From assembly GCA_947044365.1 (NCBI GenBank), contig OX345651.1:1630426-1694425 (forward strand): DNA of 64,000 nt, in the 5' to 3' direction. Position numbers and translations under genes: made by a program. Numbering within the stretch: position 1 is the stretch's first letter; each line of letters starts with the position of its first letter. The stretch is from Petrosia ficiformis. Its lineage: Eukaryota > Porifera > Demospongiae > Haplosclerida > Petrosiidae. Positions 37,301-43,917 of this stretch are shown here, piece by piece. The notes beneath the pieces are model-generated. The model made no database searches and was not told where the DNA came from. It saw only the letters and a list, made by a program, of their open reading frames with translations.

Positions 37301-38578
37301 TGCTATGTTTTAGCTCACTGTGACTCACTCAAGGTATTATGCTTTTATTGTACGTAAAATCATTCATGCTTTTTTGTGATACAGGTGAACAAAGACTGGA
37401 CAGCATTTGTGGATTATGCAACTGCTACAAAACACATAGTCTCATGCAGTTCAAGAAAATATTCTGAAATTGCCAAAGATATATTGGCATCAAATTCTAA
37501 GCTATCTCCAACATGTAATGGCAGAGATACAAGTAATGAAAGGTCGCTGTTGTCTAAGAACAGTAGAGACATTTCCCCTAGTGCATTTAGTGATATATCT
37601 AATGACTTCACGTGTGAAATTCAAGAAACAACATCTACTGACTTCAGTTCCATATTAAGTGACCCAAGAAAGAAGGCCAGTAGTGATGTTAATAGCACTG
37701 TAGCACTGAATATTGACGCTCAATCAGAGCATTCAAGCACTGTAATGTGTAAAGTTCAATTGAACGCTGATTCCATTTCTAGGCTAACTGATCCCAGAAA
37801 GAAGACTGACAGTAATAAAGTAACAGTACCCAGTAGTGAATCAAAGACTGTTGATTGTAATGTGTCTCATCAACTTATGAATACAGGATTGAGTCATTAC
37901 CCTATTGAAACAAGTAAAAAACCAGAAAGTTTAATCTCTGACTCTGGTTCCAAATTAACTGATCCCAGAAAGAAGGGCAATAGAGTCAGTAGTTTCATTG
38001 GACCCAATATTGAATCAAAAACTTCAGTTGACTGCAACCAAACATTGGGTTCTCCTCAACTGGGGAATATAGAAATGAATCATCCCAAAATTGTGGCAAC
38101 TAGTAGTACCTCACCACTGTCATCTATTCTTCCATTCTATGAAACTAGTATAAAGAATAGAAATGACAAATCTACCTCTGAAAAATCAGTTGATTCTACA
38201 AAACCTTTCACGAACAATGATACAACAATTACATCAGCTTTATCTCAAGATTTACATTTGAATGGTCTGGACCACGAAACAGCTTGTCACTGGCCTGACA
38301 GTCAATCTATACCAAGACCTGAACTACTATCTACTGATGACATAGACTATAACAGGTGCTTCCCAGCTCCTCCAACAATCGTGCTACCTGAATACAAACA
38401 AAGCTCGTGGAGACCTCATGGTGGACCAAGAAAGAGAAAGGCACATGCAGACACAGAAGAAATTCTTCTTTTGCGTAAAGTAGCTCCTGCTTTCATTGAA
38501 GAGAAAGAAATAAGAGAAAAAGATGAAAGTAATTCTCGACTGTTTTCTGTAAATAAACACCACACAAATTACTCTTAA
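10896..38578 (+). CDS. SETX: Senataxin-like RNA/DNA helicase (complete, ~23 exons)
   Basis: Senataxin is a nuclear SF1B helicase resolving R-loops and aiding transcription termination and DNA repair. Exons by eye: 10896-10898, 11112-11642, 13317-13455, 14341-15549, 15611-15664, 16482-17819, 18431-20088, 20700-21315, 22587-22735, 24385-24571, 24763-24909, 26064-26203, 27662-27727, 31931-32052, 32111-32153, 32634-32811, 33768-33870, 33932-34021, 34648-34791, 35645-35690, 37008-37072, 37246-37333, 37385-38578. Together 8,310 bases: 2,769 codons plus stop, close to the vertebrate length. The N-terminus reads M-EISCLWCT, as in family members. The helicase core has GPPGTGKT (about 1880), CAPSNAAVDE, DEAS, GDPAQLP, QYRM, TVDGFQG and NVALTRAK. 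The first exon (ATG only) and the exon 9 acceptor are the least certain calls. Confidence 0.93.
11020..11086. repeat. (TA)n microsatellite
   Basis: Uninterrupted TA dinucleotide run of more than 60 bases in SETX intron 1, just upstream of the exon 2 acceptor. Confidence 0.95.
11112..11642 (+). CDS. SETX: SETX exon 2: start of the N-terminal helical-repeat domain
   Basis: Encodes residues 2-178. It opens with EISCLWCTDP, comparable to the CCWCTP start of vertebrate senataxin. The family pattern RDLQTCFDCVQVYH, LKEVLKYPRYLLDEKLN and PGIYLLLVYPDKQ follows. This is the beginning of the Sen1-type N-terminal domain, thought to mediate protein contacts. The acceptor TTTGTAG precedes GAG at 11112; the donor is CAA|GTTAGT. 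Confidence 0.9.
11865..12083 (+). pseudogene. Degenerate repeat-coding remnant (RKTPE...RLE motif)
   Basis: In the plus frame from 11865 the codons read RRTRKTPEQHQTRLEGDEEA, then hit a stop. Related units follow in shifted frames (AGAGACCCCAG recurs three times at a spacing of about 60-80 bases; GAGACTGGAAG recurs). This resembles the R-ETPE-RLEA repeats seen in some Helitron-like and other transposon proteins, but that link is from memory and weak. It lies in SETX intron 2 and is clearly broken. Confidence 0.4.
12301..12504. mobile_element. MITE family C copy (SETX intron 2)
   Basis: Runs from GTTCACATTACTGATGACCT to TTTTTCTGAGGTCATG, sharing TACATGATTATACTGTAACT and ATATGAAAATGGTGCAG with the copies at 44734 and 57133. 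Confidence 0.75.
12750..12848. repeat. 99-base hairpin palindrome
   Basis: GTTATATCACAGC...CTCGTGCTATATCAGATT...AAAAACC is followed after a short GC-rich loop by its near-exact reverse complement, ending GATATAAC. Arms are about 45 bases. A fragment (ATAAATCTGATATAGCACTC) recurs at about 54614-54640, so the hairpin is part of a repeat family. Confidence 0.85.
12860..13109. mobile_element. Double-palindrome foldback element, copy 1
   Basis: Two adjacent inverted repeats. The first has arms ATGATGGTGACATC (12860) and GATGTCACCATCAT (ending 12942). The second spans 12957-13109 with arms of about 70 bases, TATAGTATGCTAATAGGTCC to GGACCTGTTAGCATACTATA, around a GCTATATCACATCC core. The same 250-base unit occurs inverted at 43627-43866 in MYLIP intron 2. 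Confidence 0.85.
13317..13455 (+). CDS. SETX: SETX exon 3
   Basis: Encodes VQKWAFKIVRSLGPLEWDNY followed by DEMEEVIGWLMAVITFNLFL. It continues the PDKQ end of exon 2 in frame, as family members read HPNEMVRRWAI-type sequence here. Acceptor CTATAG|GTA, donor GCAG|GTTGG. Too short to appear as a long open frame. Confidence 0.88.
13779..14300. mobile_element. MITE family A cluster with triplicated left end
   Basis: The left terminus TAGTACCTGACTT...TTAAGATTACA occurs three times head-to-tail (near 13779, 13877 and 13986). Then come a complete interior, a right end GTCAGGTACTG near 14200, and a second right-end fragment to 14300. This suggests unequal exchange or repeated insertion at the same spot in SETX intron 3. 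Confidence 0.7.
14341..15549 (+). CDS. SETX: SETX exon 4: main N-terminal helical domain
   Basis: Residues about 225-627. The acceptor is ACATGTAG|GTCAAGC and the donor AATG|GTGAGT, both phase 1. Recognisable family blocks are FWVGISMLITSL, FWPVLHILSILLDRLG (compare the family's FWPALHCFMVILDRLG) and ALTWITPFVLSILQFGDLME. It is rich in leucine and cysteine with predicted alpha-helical character, consistent with the helical-repeat N-terminal domain. No enzymatic motif is expected here. Confidence 0.88.
16271..16323. repeat. (TTTC)n microsatellite
   Basis: About thirteen TTTC units in SETX intron 5, upstream of exon 6. Confidence 0.95.
16482..17819 (+). CDS. SETX: SETX exon 6: disordered linker with SUMO-interaction-like motif
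   Basis: Residues about 646-1091: Ser/Asp/Lys-rich, low-complexity, with many basic clusters (KRPRDKEHD, TKKRRIASKQ). NCIVISSDSETD near codon 851 is a hydrophobic stretch followed by acidic serines. It matches the position-type and character of the family's VIIISDSDDD segment, a typical SUMO-interaction motif. LFVLDLDDEDTERD upstream is a second candidate. Acceptor TTCATAG|ATTTGG, donor AAAG|GTTAAT, both phase 1. Confidence 0.82.
17912..17966. repeat. Perfect 23-bp-arm hairpin in SETX intron 6
   Basis: Arm AAACGTATCAAAACCTCTGC plus TGT, loop GTATGTGAT, then the exact reverse complement of the arm to 17966. It could be a small foldback transposon or a short-hairpin RNA precursor if transcribed with the SETX intron. 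Confidence 0.85.
18431..20088 (+). CDS. SETX: SETX exon 7: disordered linker leading into the conserved pre-helicase block
   Basis: Residues 1092-1644. Mostly Ser/Thr/Asn-rich and without predicted fold. The last part becomes conserved: KPVPVTFLNYEDYYNTFMPL followed by TLLELWDN, matching the family's PVPVRFHNYGDYFNVFFPLM. This is the start of the helicase-associated 1B-barrel region. Donor AAT|GTAAGT, phase 0. Confidence 0.85.
20275..20560. mobile_element. MITE family D (CAGTGCTC...GAGCACTG ends)
   Basis: The ends CAGTGCTCAAAATAA and TAATTCGAGCACTG are short inverted repeats of hAT-like appearance. The interior AATACAACAAAATAAG and CCTCACAGTGAGGTTAAT is shared with 60220-60855. No matching target duplication was found. 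Confidence 0.65.
20700..21315 (+). CDS. SETX: SETX exon 8: helicase-associated 1B region
   Basis: Residues 1645-1849. It begins VYEELKNESTC and contains FPL-to-helicase spacer elements, including LTLRLMARDLIATNRQ and HLSTILRQWSGLMKFHRSKL with LARDIL, comparable to the family's SLVTTQRKLKAMSLLGSRNQ region. Acceptor TATAAG|GTG, donor TTGC|GTAAGT. It leads into the P-loop exon. Confidence 0.83.
21972..22217. mobile_element. MITE family E (ACATGTAGGGATAT ends)
   Basis: Inverted ends ACATGTAGGGATAT and ATATCCCTACATGT. The interior includes GTTATGTGGAAGTAATATTT and GCTAAGGTACCATCCCAATT. Related partial copies are at about 24600-24720, 48835-48975 and 59025-59110. Confidence 0.7.
22268..22530. mobile_element. 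MITE family A, inverted copy (SETX intron 8)
   Basis: CAGTACCTGACAGTATTAAG at the left, CTAAAGGTACTG at the right. The interior is the reverse complement of the 2645-2922 copy (AGTACACTATACTTTG, GGGAATTCACACATTACT). Confidence 0.75.
22587..37333 (+). CDS. SETX: SETX helicase core, exons 9-22
   Basis: Fourteen small exons encode residues 1850-2372, an SF1B Upf1-like helicase. Exon 9 carries Walker A GPPGTGKT (1880-1887). Exon 10 has HILVCAPSNAAVDEVARRLL (motif Ia). Exon 14 has ADVICCTLSTSGRG. Motif II DEAS is split across exons 15/16, followed by LLLVGDPAQLPATV (motif III). Exon 17 has QYRM (motif IV). Exons 20/21 have VGTVDGFQGREKDVIILSCV (motif V). Exon 22 has RMNVALTRAKKACYV (motif VI). 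Every catalytic motif of the family is present, so the enzyme should be active. At exon 9 an in-frame TAG directly precedes TATGGACAAG, so I place the acceptor after ACAAG; this restores the frame. Confidence 0.92.
22770..23240. mobile_element. Dispersed family B, inverted copy (SETX intron 9)
   Basis: Starts TTTTATGGCCCGTAGGGCCA and ends GCAAAGCAATTTTAGGGATA. It carries GACACTAGTGTCTTC and the TACTTCTTCAGG segment shared with 4568-5097 and 25013-25911. Confidence 0.75.
23591..23935. repeat. 65-bp minisatellite (SETX intron 9)
   Basis: Five to six copies of a unit with core CATCCCCACCCCATCGATAG and TTGAGCACACCCATACCATT. It is unusually C-rich on the plus strand for this window. Copies differ mainly at TTATTCG/TTCTCCG. 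Confidence 0.92.
25013..25911. mobile_element. Two head-to-tail family B copies
   Basis: Copy 1 (about 25013-25390) and copy 2 (about 25393-25911) abut, joined at GGCCATAAAAAGTATCCCTA. They belong to different subtypes: copy 2 matches 4568-5097 closely, while copy 1 has a different interior (AATCACGGCTAACTTTATCA). Located in SETX intron 11. Confidence 0.72.
26712..27590. mobile_element. MITE family A copy split by a nested element
   Basis: CAGTACCTGACTTTATTAAG opens the copy. It is interrupted at 26847 and resumes after 27452 with CCTTTACATTTGTATGTG, ending near AATAATGTCAG at 27590. The two halves join to the same sequence as the uninterrupted copies. Confidence 0.85.
26847..27452. mobile_element. 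hAT-like element nested in the MITE (CAGTGGCGTAGCCAGG end)
   Basis: The left end CAGTGGCGTAGCCAGG and right end CACTACGCCTCTG are imperfect inverted repeats. CCTTTAC is duplicated on both sides (26840-26846 and 27453-27459). The interior has a run of 20 C at about 26896-26915 and no coding frame. The uninterrupted MITE copies show the empty site. Confidence 0.83.
27731..27838. repeat. ATAATAATAATC microsatellite, left of the retrotransposon
   Basis: Tandem ATAATAATAATAATC units directly after SETX exon 13, changing into ATTATTATT at the junction with the retrotransposon 3' end. The same interrupted trinucleotide pattern resumes at 31118-31231. Confidence 0.9.
27924..30653 (-). CDS. Retrotransposon reverse transcriptase + restriction-like endonuclease
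   Basis: A 909-codon frame. RT motif A is LLVDAFNSVNR, motif B GVTQGDPLSMFLYA, and the catalytic box WYADDAS near codon 413. LPARMGGLGVEDP lies downstream of the RT. A zinc motif CDGCGSVFDLSHALDC follows near codon 700. The endonuclease region begins RHNEIRD (about codon 730) and continues with LIADLSIRG and LLDVRVIDT, acidic residues as expected for a PD-(D/E)xK fold. Many sponge and cnidarian genomes carry proteins of this kind (from memory). The frame opens with TTG immediately after the TAA of the upstream ORF in the same frame, so it may be the second half of one ORF. Confidence 0.88.
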   Translation of the reverse strand: MDEWGERWRKVISLQNRLYVIPGGAVGRRYVDALSEEVKHTYIGNYPSDRLIVFSAVILQRDKMIKKGKDIRQLLIRRLDMWKREEFDQLIREAVRCNKSLRSMKKNDNDRDNVVKIFTRLMLQGKIRPAVRWLTERVGGVLDPGEKMSSDTFMSVLDMLKLKHPDSKVPSQSALSKCKDDEIPDVEVNGSHVLQVARMIQGGAGPGGSDSTHWQDSLMRFGAHSERLRESVAELIKGLANSIIPWQEIRALMANRLIALDKCPGVRPVGIGEALRRILGKVMVMVTRYEVEEVAGVAQLCAGVRSGIEGAIHTMSDLFDDNKMEGWGVLLVDAFNSVNRVAILWNARILWPRCSRFIFNTYRGWAPLVIAGGKSIVYSKEGVTQGDPLSMFLYAIGTLPLIHSLKSQMVTQVWYADDASAGGTLRELRNWFVQLVEQGPLYGYFPEPTKSYLIVDEKYTSIAGGIFEEFGVRVVQSRRMLGGIIGNNTGKKEFLNQLNQRWQYKLETLTEIAEQQPQAAYTAIVKSLQKEWAFVQKVVKDCEEEFQEIENAIANKVLPAIFGNEISGNERKLFSLPARMGGLGVEDPREMSSSAYRNSKKSCEKLIEAIRGADEFVKEDHMELIDKTRKESRKAKEERMNNELEEILPLFDQEHQRAINRTRSNKISTWLTVLRVARYNFDLAPQEFRDALAIRYRKPLLRVPECCDGCGSVFDLSHALDCRKGGLVIQRHNEIRDAIADVSSMVWGQVKKEPLVREPNNTTETPALIADLSIRGVWTPQELTLLDVRVIDTNAKSYGNRSPEDVIKTTEREKRNKYGEACEARRATFTPFCVSVDGVMGKQAQHFVKRIEDRLTEKWDRTYGETMGWLRARLAFAILRASILCLRGSRTKWRCLGLEDGAPITWLLD
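30654..31109 (-). CDS. Retrotransposon N-terminal ORF, Cys-rich
   Basis: A 151-codon frame starting MAGKCCPCNGSRARCIRCKC at 31109. About ten cysteines fall in the first 40 residues (CxxC, CxC, CVSC), which suggests a zinc-binding nucleic-acid domain. An acidic linker (EEPGEDEDES) follows. The stop TAA at 30656-30654 is directly followed in frame by the RT ORF. Either the stop is a nonsense mutation in a single ORF of about 1,060 codons, or the element uses readthrough or reinitiation. Confidence 0.8.
   Translation of the reverse strand: MAGKCCPCNGSRARCIRCKCARSKRPCVSCLPLQNGQCQNIIRKRQESQAKEPPRISKLPHTIPSAYPRVTINNKRTDEEDSSDKDNIEEPGEDEDESVDDTKQVNSVKSIFGDGHQLEPVESTACCDLINIQNLMTKAYGAKLEGEQNLE
31118..31231. 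repeat. ATAATAATAATC microsatellite, right of the retrotransposon
   Basis: ATAATAATAATAATC-type units in the same orientation and phase pattern as 27731-27838, ending in (AAT)n. Together the two tracts look like one microsatellite split by the insertion. Confidence 0.92.
31330..31925. repeat. TACATGTA-containing minisatellite (SETX intron 13)
   Basis: About ten units alternating ATTATTAATTGTGTTGATTT with runs of TACATGTACATGTATTATAC. Spacing varies by gain or loss of TACATG hexamers. It ends just upstream of the exon 14 acceptor. Confidence 0.9.
34066..34617. repeat. 62-bp minisatellite (SETX intron 18)
   Basis: Nine nearly identical 62-base units beginning GGGTTAAGATGTAGAGCATG and ending CACTGTACATACA. 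The early and late copies share an ATATAG variant, the middle ones ATGTAG. It fills most of the intron between exons 18 and 19. Confidence 0.95.
34811..35170. repeat. 42/36-bp minisatellite (SETX intron 19)
   Basis: Eight to nine copies of GGGTCTTGACAAGTGCAATG plus TACATGTACATACACTGTTAAA. Some copies lack a TACATG hexamer, giving the shorter unit. It starts about 25 bases after the exon 19 donor. Confidence 0.93.
35840..36196. mobile_element. Long-TIR element (CCAGACTGCC ends) in SETX intron 20
   Basis: The left arm runs from CCAGACTGCCATG to CAGTCTGGTAACTTGGGCCA. The right arm is its reverse complement, GTTACCAGACTG...GTGGCAGTCTGG. Arms are about 55-60 bases, and the CAGTCTGG motif occurs twice within each. 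No target duplication was recognised. Confidence 0.75.
36286..36894. mobile_element. TTAA-flanked inverted-repeat element in SETX intron 20
   Basis: The left end starts GGTGGTACTAGGGAGTGGGC and the right end is GCATCCGCCCACGG...ACTACAACC. They share CGGATGC and CTCCAATCAGTTTC in inverted orientation over about 47 bases. TTAA flanks both sides (36282-36285 and 36895-36898). This is compatible with a piggyBac-like TTAA target, though the GG start is atypical. Non-coding. Confidence 0.72.
37385..38578 (+). CDS. SETX: SETX exon 23: C-terminal tail with three DPRKK motifs
   Basis: Residues 2373-2769. After VNKDWTAFVDYA, which closes the helicase, the tail is Ser/Asp-rich and probably disordered. 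Three spaced copies of (S/T)DPRKK occur at about residues 2465, 2508 and 2565. A basic GGPRKRKAHADTEE near the end is a likely nuclear signal. Vertebrate senataxin also has a long tail with a QDPR motif. The stop is TAA at 38576-38578. Confidence 0.88.
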   Translation: MNKDWTAFVDYATATKHIVSCSSRKYSEIAKDILASNSKLSPTCNGRDTSNERSLLSKNSRDISPSAFSDISNDFTCEIQETTSTDFSSILSDPRKKASSDVNSTVALNIDAQSEHSSTVMCKVQLNADSISRLTDPRKKTDSNKVTVPSSESKTVDCNVSHQLMNTGLSHYPIETSKKPESLISDSGSKLTDPRKKGNRVSSFIGPNIESKTSVDCNQTLGSPQLGNIEMNHPKIVATSSTSPLSSILPFYETSIKNRNDKSTSEKSVDSTKPFTNNDTTITSALSQDLHLNGLDHETACHWPDSQSIPRPELLSTDDIDYNRCFPAPPTIVLPEYKQSSWRPHGGPRKRKAHADTEEILLLRKVAPAFIEEKEIREKDESNSRLFSVNKHHTNYS

Positions 38579-38582
38579 TAAA
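38577..38582 (+). terminator. AATAAA poly(A) signal overlapping the SETX stop codon
   Basis: The sequence TCTTAATAAAAAT places AATAAA two bases into the TAA stop. If used, it would give a 3' UTR of only about 15-30 bases. Confidence 0.5.
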
Positions 38583-39155
38583 AATATTAAAACATGCAAT
38601 TTATTATGAACTGGAACCAAGTTTTCATTATAACAATTATTACTGTTCTCTGAAGATATCGATTTTAGTACTTGTATCATGTCAAGTTTGTACATTATCT
38701 ATATTACATCTTACATTATATGTATATATATAATTAACAAAGGTAATAATTATTCATGCGTGTATTGTTTAGTACTAGCAGAGATAATACATACTACGAT
38801 GTATTATCTCTGGTACTAGTACTAAATCCTTCAAATTAAAATCTCACATTTACTGTTCAGCTGAGACTTCTGGTGTAAGTGAATACATACTTCTATATAA
38901 AGAGATATAGAGGCATTGAAGCCTGATGACATCAAAATAGCACGTGCTACTTACATACAAAATAGTGTACCCACATATCGAAAGCAGCTCAACCCATATA
39001 CAATTTTGCTAATTATTTGTAATAGAGTCCATTATGTATTAATAAACAATTTTGGCGACTCAAGTTGATATTGTGTAATTAAAATGAAGAGATGAATGTA
39101 ATGATGGGAAGTGAAAATATTACAGCTGATTGATAATAATTAACTCTTCTCGTTA
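38579..39155. other. Convergent SETX/MYLIP intergenic interval
   Basis: Contains the poly(A) region of SETX, a hairpin at 38768-38826 and the 3' UTR of MYLIP. TTTATT at about 38601 (AATAAA on the minus strand) could serve MYLIP. In that case its 3' UTR would run to the SETX end. No gene is seen. Confidence 0.6.
38768..38826. repeat. ~25-bp-arm hairpin between SETX and MYLIP
   Basis: TTTAGTACTAGCAGAGATAA-TACAT pairs with ATGTATTATCTC-TGGTACTAGTACTAAA around a loop ACTACG, with a three-base bulge. It lies in the intergenic gap and could be in the 3' UTR of either gene. Confidence 0.75.
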
Positions 39156-42100
39156 CTATGAAGATGTACCATATACATATTGCACATATGCAACTTCTTT
39201 GCGACACAATGGACACTTGGTACACTCTGTAGCACATTGGTAGCAGGTCATGTGATGTCCACATGGGCAGAAAACGGCTGATACTGGATTGTCCATGCAA
39301 ATACGACACAATTTTGAATCAACAATTTTTTGAATAAACTTTCCAAGCTTTTCAGTGCCTTCTTTTGTGAGACATACTGAATCACTTCTTTGTCTTGACG
39401 AGTTTTTTGTTTCAATGGTCTCTAGGTTACCATCATTTTTTTGGAATGACTGTTCTTCTGTCTGTGCTTCTTTTAAAAGTTCTTTTGCAATGTCACAACT
39501 ACTTTTTGATAGTCCAAATCGAACAAGATCAACATCAGTGAGATGAGGAGTCAATGAAGAAGATGGTAGAGGTGAATCAGGAATAGTTTCACTGTGGAGG
39601 TCAGAAGTAGTTGTAATTTCACCCAAAATATTGTATTGAAATAAGAGTGTTTTATTATATACACTGAGGTTGAGGTGTGTTATTTATACACTCAACCAAG
39701 GTGTATAATAGTGTGTTGTTTTAGTTAAATACACTATAACTAGGTTATAGGTCTGTTGTAATAACACTATAACTAAAACAAAAATTAGCCAATAATGGTA
39801 AGCCTAATATTAACTACAACTATTTGAGAATCCAGGCAATAAAATGTTCAGTATTGTCATACTAAAACACCACACACAATGTCACACATATTCTAGACAC
39901 ACCTCTCCAGGAGTTGTTATTAATTAAATACTTATACATCTTCTTCAACCAATCAGATTGCTTAACTTGTATTACATACATACACATAATCTATGCAACA
40001 AGTTAAATGAAGTAATCTGATTGGTCAACATGGTAATACACTTGGTTGCTATGGTATAATTTATGATATGGAACTACATGTAACTATAGGTTAGAAGTAA
40101 TCCCAGGCAACCTTTAAACAAATTTAGCAAAGTTCAACTATACTAGACATTGAGGGGGTGAATTCTATTGACTAAGGAAATTATATAACTGGACTCAGTC
40201 AAATACAGGATGTGGACCAAAAACAAAAGGAATTTTTATGGTCCACAGGGGCCGTCCCTATAATTGCTTTCCCAGGCGTTTATATATATAAAGAAAGCTG
40301 GCATTCCAGGGGCTTCATCGATTAACGGGCATGGTATGTAAATAAACATGCAATCAAGCTATAGTGCTTGTACAAATTGCATCTCCATTAGCTGAAATAC
40401 ACTGTAAAACTTTATGTAGTTAGGTAATCACCAGAATAATAATAAGGGATAATTTTATCCACAATTATAATTATTCCTATGTATAATTTGTGAACTATAC
40501 TATCTCTAAGCTCACGTTTCAATGATTCCATGTTGAGAGTTGCTATATGGAATGATTTCACTCTCCCTGTCATTAATGATTGTATTCTGACTTTGTGTAA
40601 CATTCTGAGACAAAGAGGCATGGAGATCATTTTGATTCACTTGGTGTAGAAGTTCCCAAATGCGTGCGTAAGATTCATGTTGGGTCCTCAAAACATCAAA
40701 ATGATACAAGTGGTCAAACCTACGACCAAGATACCTTTCACAAAAAAATTGCCATCTCCTTTGATGAATATGATCTCTGACTCGCTCATTTACTGTTTCA
40801 TGGGTGAAGAATGTGTGATCTTCTGTAAGTAAGCGAAACATGTAACGAGCAACACGATGATGCTGGCACTTCAGTAGAATTCGTTTGTCCACTTGTTGGC
40901 CTTCAGAATTAAGTGATCGATATGAAATTACGAAGGTCTTATTACGAAATGAAGCTTCAAGTAAACAAGCATAGCTGATTCTGTGGTATAAAAATTAACA
41001 ATAAAAATTCCATATATTGAATTGCATGTATTAAGTGAGCAGTTTGAGCATTTGTTATACCCAGAAGGCACAGTTTCATATAGGGGGGTATCATGGGATC
41101 CTTACACACAGCATATTCCTCCCTCAGAATTCTCAAAGTTTAATTCTGAATATATTACATTACTAGTACTCTTTTAAAATAACATTTGTTACAAGGCACC
41201 AGAAGAAACCTCAAAGGGCTTAAATTTATAACATTTCGTGGGGGAGCATACCCTAGGAGCAGTGTGTTTTGCAATGATCCATTGTTTCTCCACCCCTCTC
41301 CCCTCTCCACTAGACTCAGGATCTTAACACAGCATAGAAAAAGAGCTTGGATTGAACTGTTTGCACATATGCTAGTTAACTTTTTAATTTCCCAGATATC
41401 AATTAATCTTTCCCTTTCATTTAGCTGAGAGTAGGTAGTATAATCAATATGGCTAATTTCGATCCACAGATAGCACCTTAGATATTCTGATCACGTTCCA
41501 AACCAGGAGCCGATCTTGGCCATGTTATTGTGTACTTCAACATTGATACACCATTTAGTGACCATGTGTTATTTTGCACTATAATTAGTGCATGTGCAAA
41601 CAGTTGAATCAAGCCTCTTTTTCTCCACCATCTTAAAGAGCCTGGACATGAGGCTACCTACCATACAAGTTACATAATACATATTCATCAATCAGATGTA
41701 TCTTATATTGTAAAATATATGATTGCAATATAAAACTTACTTTCTCACCATCTTCCACTGGGCATTACATAGCCTTATATGGAACCCTCCAATACCAATG
41801 TAAGCAGGACTATTATCCTCCATATTAATTACTTTCAAATACGACACTCCCCAGTTTTCTAGTTGGAAAGCATCTGATAATAATTTCATCTCTGCTTGTT
41901 GTTTTGTCATTCCTAATTTGAAGGTTGATAAGAATATACATGTATTTAAGAGATAGAGACAGTAATATATCCAGTTTAACATACATGTAAAACTCTCAAA
42001 ATGTGTTTCAGAAGTAGAAAAATATTTCATATTAGTATATCTAGTTTTTTAATGCATTTTAATGCACTATAGATGATTCCAATGTTGGATTTCAGGTTAA

Positions 42101-43863
42101 TGTACTATGGTCTAAGCCCTTCATTTCTGTCATAGACAAGCTACAGCATTTCTACATGTACTATGCTAACTATAACACATCAGTGCATTTAGTAATAATG
42201 TAAATATGAACTATGTGTGCTTAATAAATTAATAATAATCACTATGCTTTTGGAAGTAAACAGGATGTACAGACAGCTTATCTCAGCTGTGTGTGTACTT
42301 TTAAATATACAGGTACACAGAGCAGGAAGGAACACTCATTCAATGAGTAATGGTATAATAATCCTTCCCATGCTTTTTAGGACTGCTATAAATATAAAGG
42401 ATGTTGCTAATTCAGTTAAGAGATGTACACCAAGCAATTATTATAATATACTAAGAACCAATAAAGGTCTGAATCTGAAATTTATAAATTTTGTTTCACT
42501 TTATTTCTTTAACACAAAGATATTCGCAGTACAGTATAATGTACATACATGTACTATATAATTATGCAGTACATTATTTAGAATCACTGTAATATTAAAT
42601 GTATATATACATATAATAACATACACATCACTACAGCGTTAAATTAGTATTGAAACATTAATAGTTTAGATTTTGAATAAATTGAAGGCCCACGATTAGT
42701 TATTATTGTTTGGAGAAAATAAAAGATTCAAAAAGAAGTTGAAGTCCAAATAACCCATAGAAACTCCCACATTGTACAATAGGTATTATATATATATTAT
42801 ATCATTACACACTCAAACCTACCACTAGGAATGAGGAATTATGACACATAATATTATATAATGTGATTTCCTATTTTAAACATTATTATTAACCCTCACG
42901 ACTGCATGAGAGGGTTATAACAGTTACTGTGATAGTTTCATGTGTATGTGAGTCTGTCTCCACTATTTATCAAAAACTGTCAACATTTACGACTTCAAGC
43001 TTGGAAATAATGCTCACAAATGACCTATATGTTATATAGCCATTGGAAATTTTGAAAACAGAAACTTGAACATCAATAAAAATTGCAGTTACATTAAGCC
43101 TACAATTAATTGCATCCACTAAATTTAGCAATTTTTAAACGCTCGGATTTAGCATGCATTAATTTTAGTGAATTTCTTAGCAATACCTAATGTGCCTAAA
43201 GGAAATATAAATTTTATTGTTAGTGGTTATTACATTAGTTGCTAAAATCGCTAAATTAATACATGCAAGACTTATAAGGTATGTGGTTGACTTACCTTTC
43301 AAAGTAGCATGATGTCTTGAGATTTCTCTGGCTACTCCTGGATTCCAATCTTTGAAGAATTTAGGATAGCATAATTGTCCAGCTTGACCACTAAGGTCAC
43401 CAATTTCAGCTTGTGCAAGGAGAGCTCCTATCCTTCCAGCATCTTTATTCATCACTGGTAACTGTCCCTTGAACATCAGTGACTTTACTTGCAAGTAAAA
43501 AATATGGCTAAATAAATAAAATTTAATTTAGTTCAACGTTTACACACTTAAAATAATCATAAATACAGGTGTATATATATATATGCATATATATAATTAT
43601 ATATATATATATATATATGTAATATATATAGTATGCTAACAGGTCCTATATACAAAATATAGGACCTGAGTTTTGTGTCCGAGGATGTGATATAGCCCGA
43701 GCTTGCGAGGGCTATATCACATCCTTGGACACAAAACTCAGGTCCTATATGCAGTATATAGGACCTATTAGCATATTATATACAATATATTGTATGATGG
43801 TGACATCTCCTGCATAGTGTGCACATGGAAGGTCACCACATCAAAGAGATGATGTCACCATCA

Positions 43864-43917
<54 letters not shown>

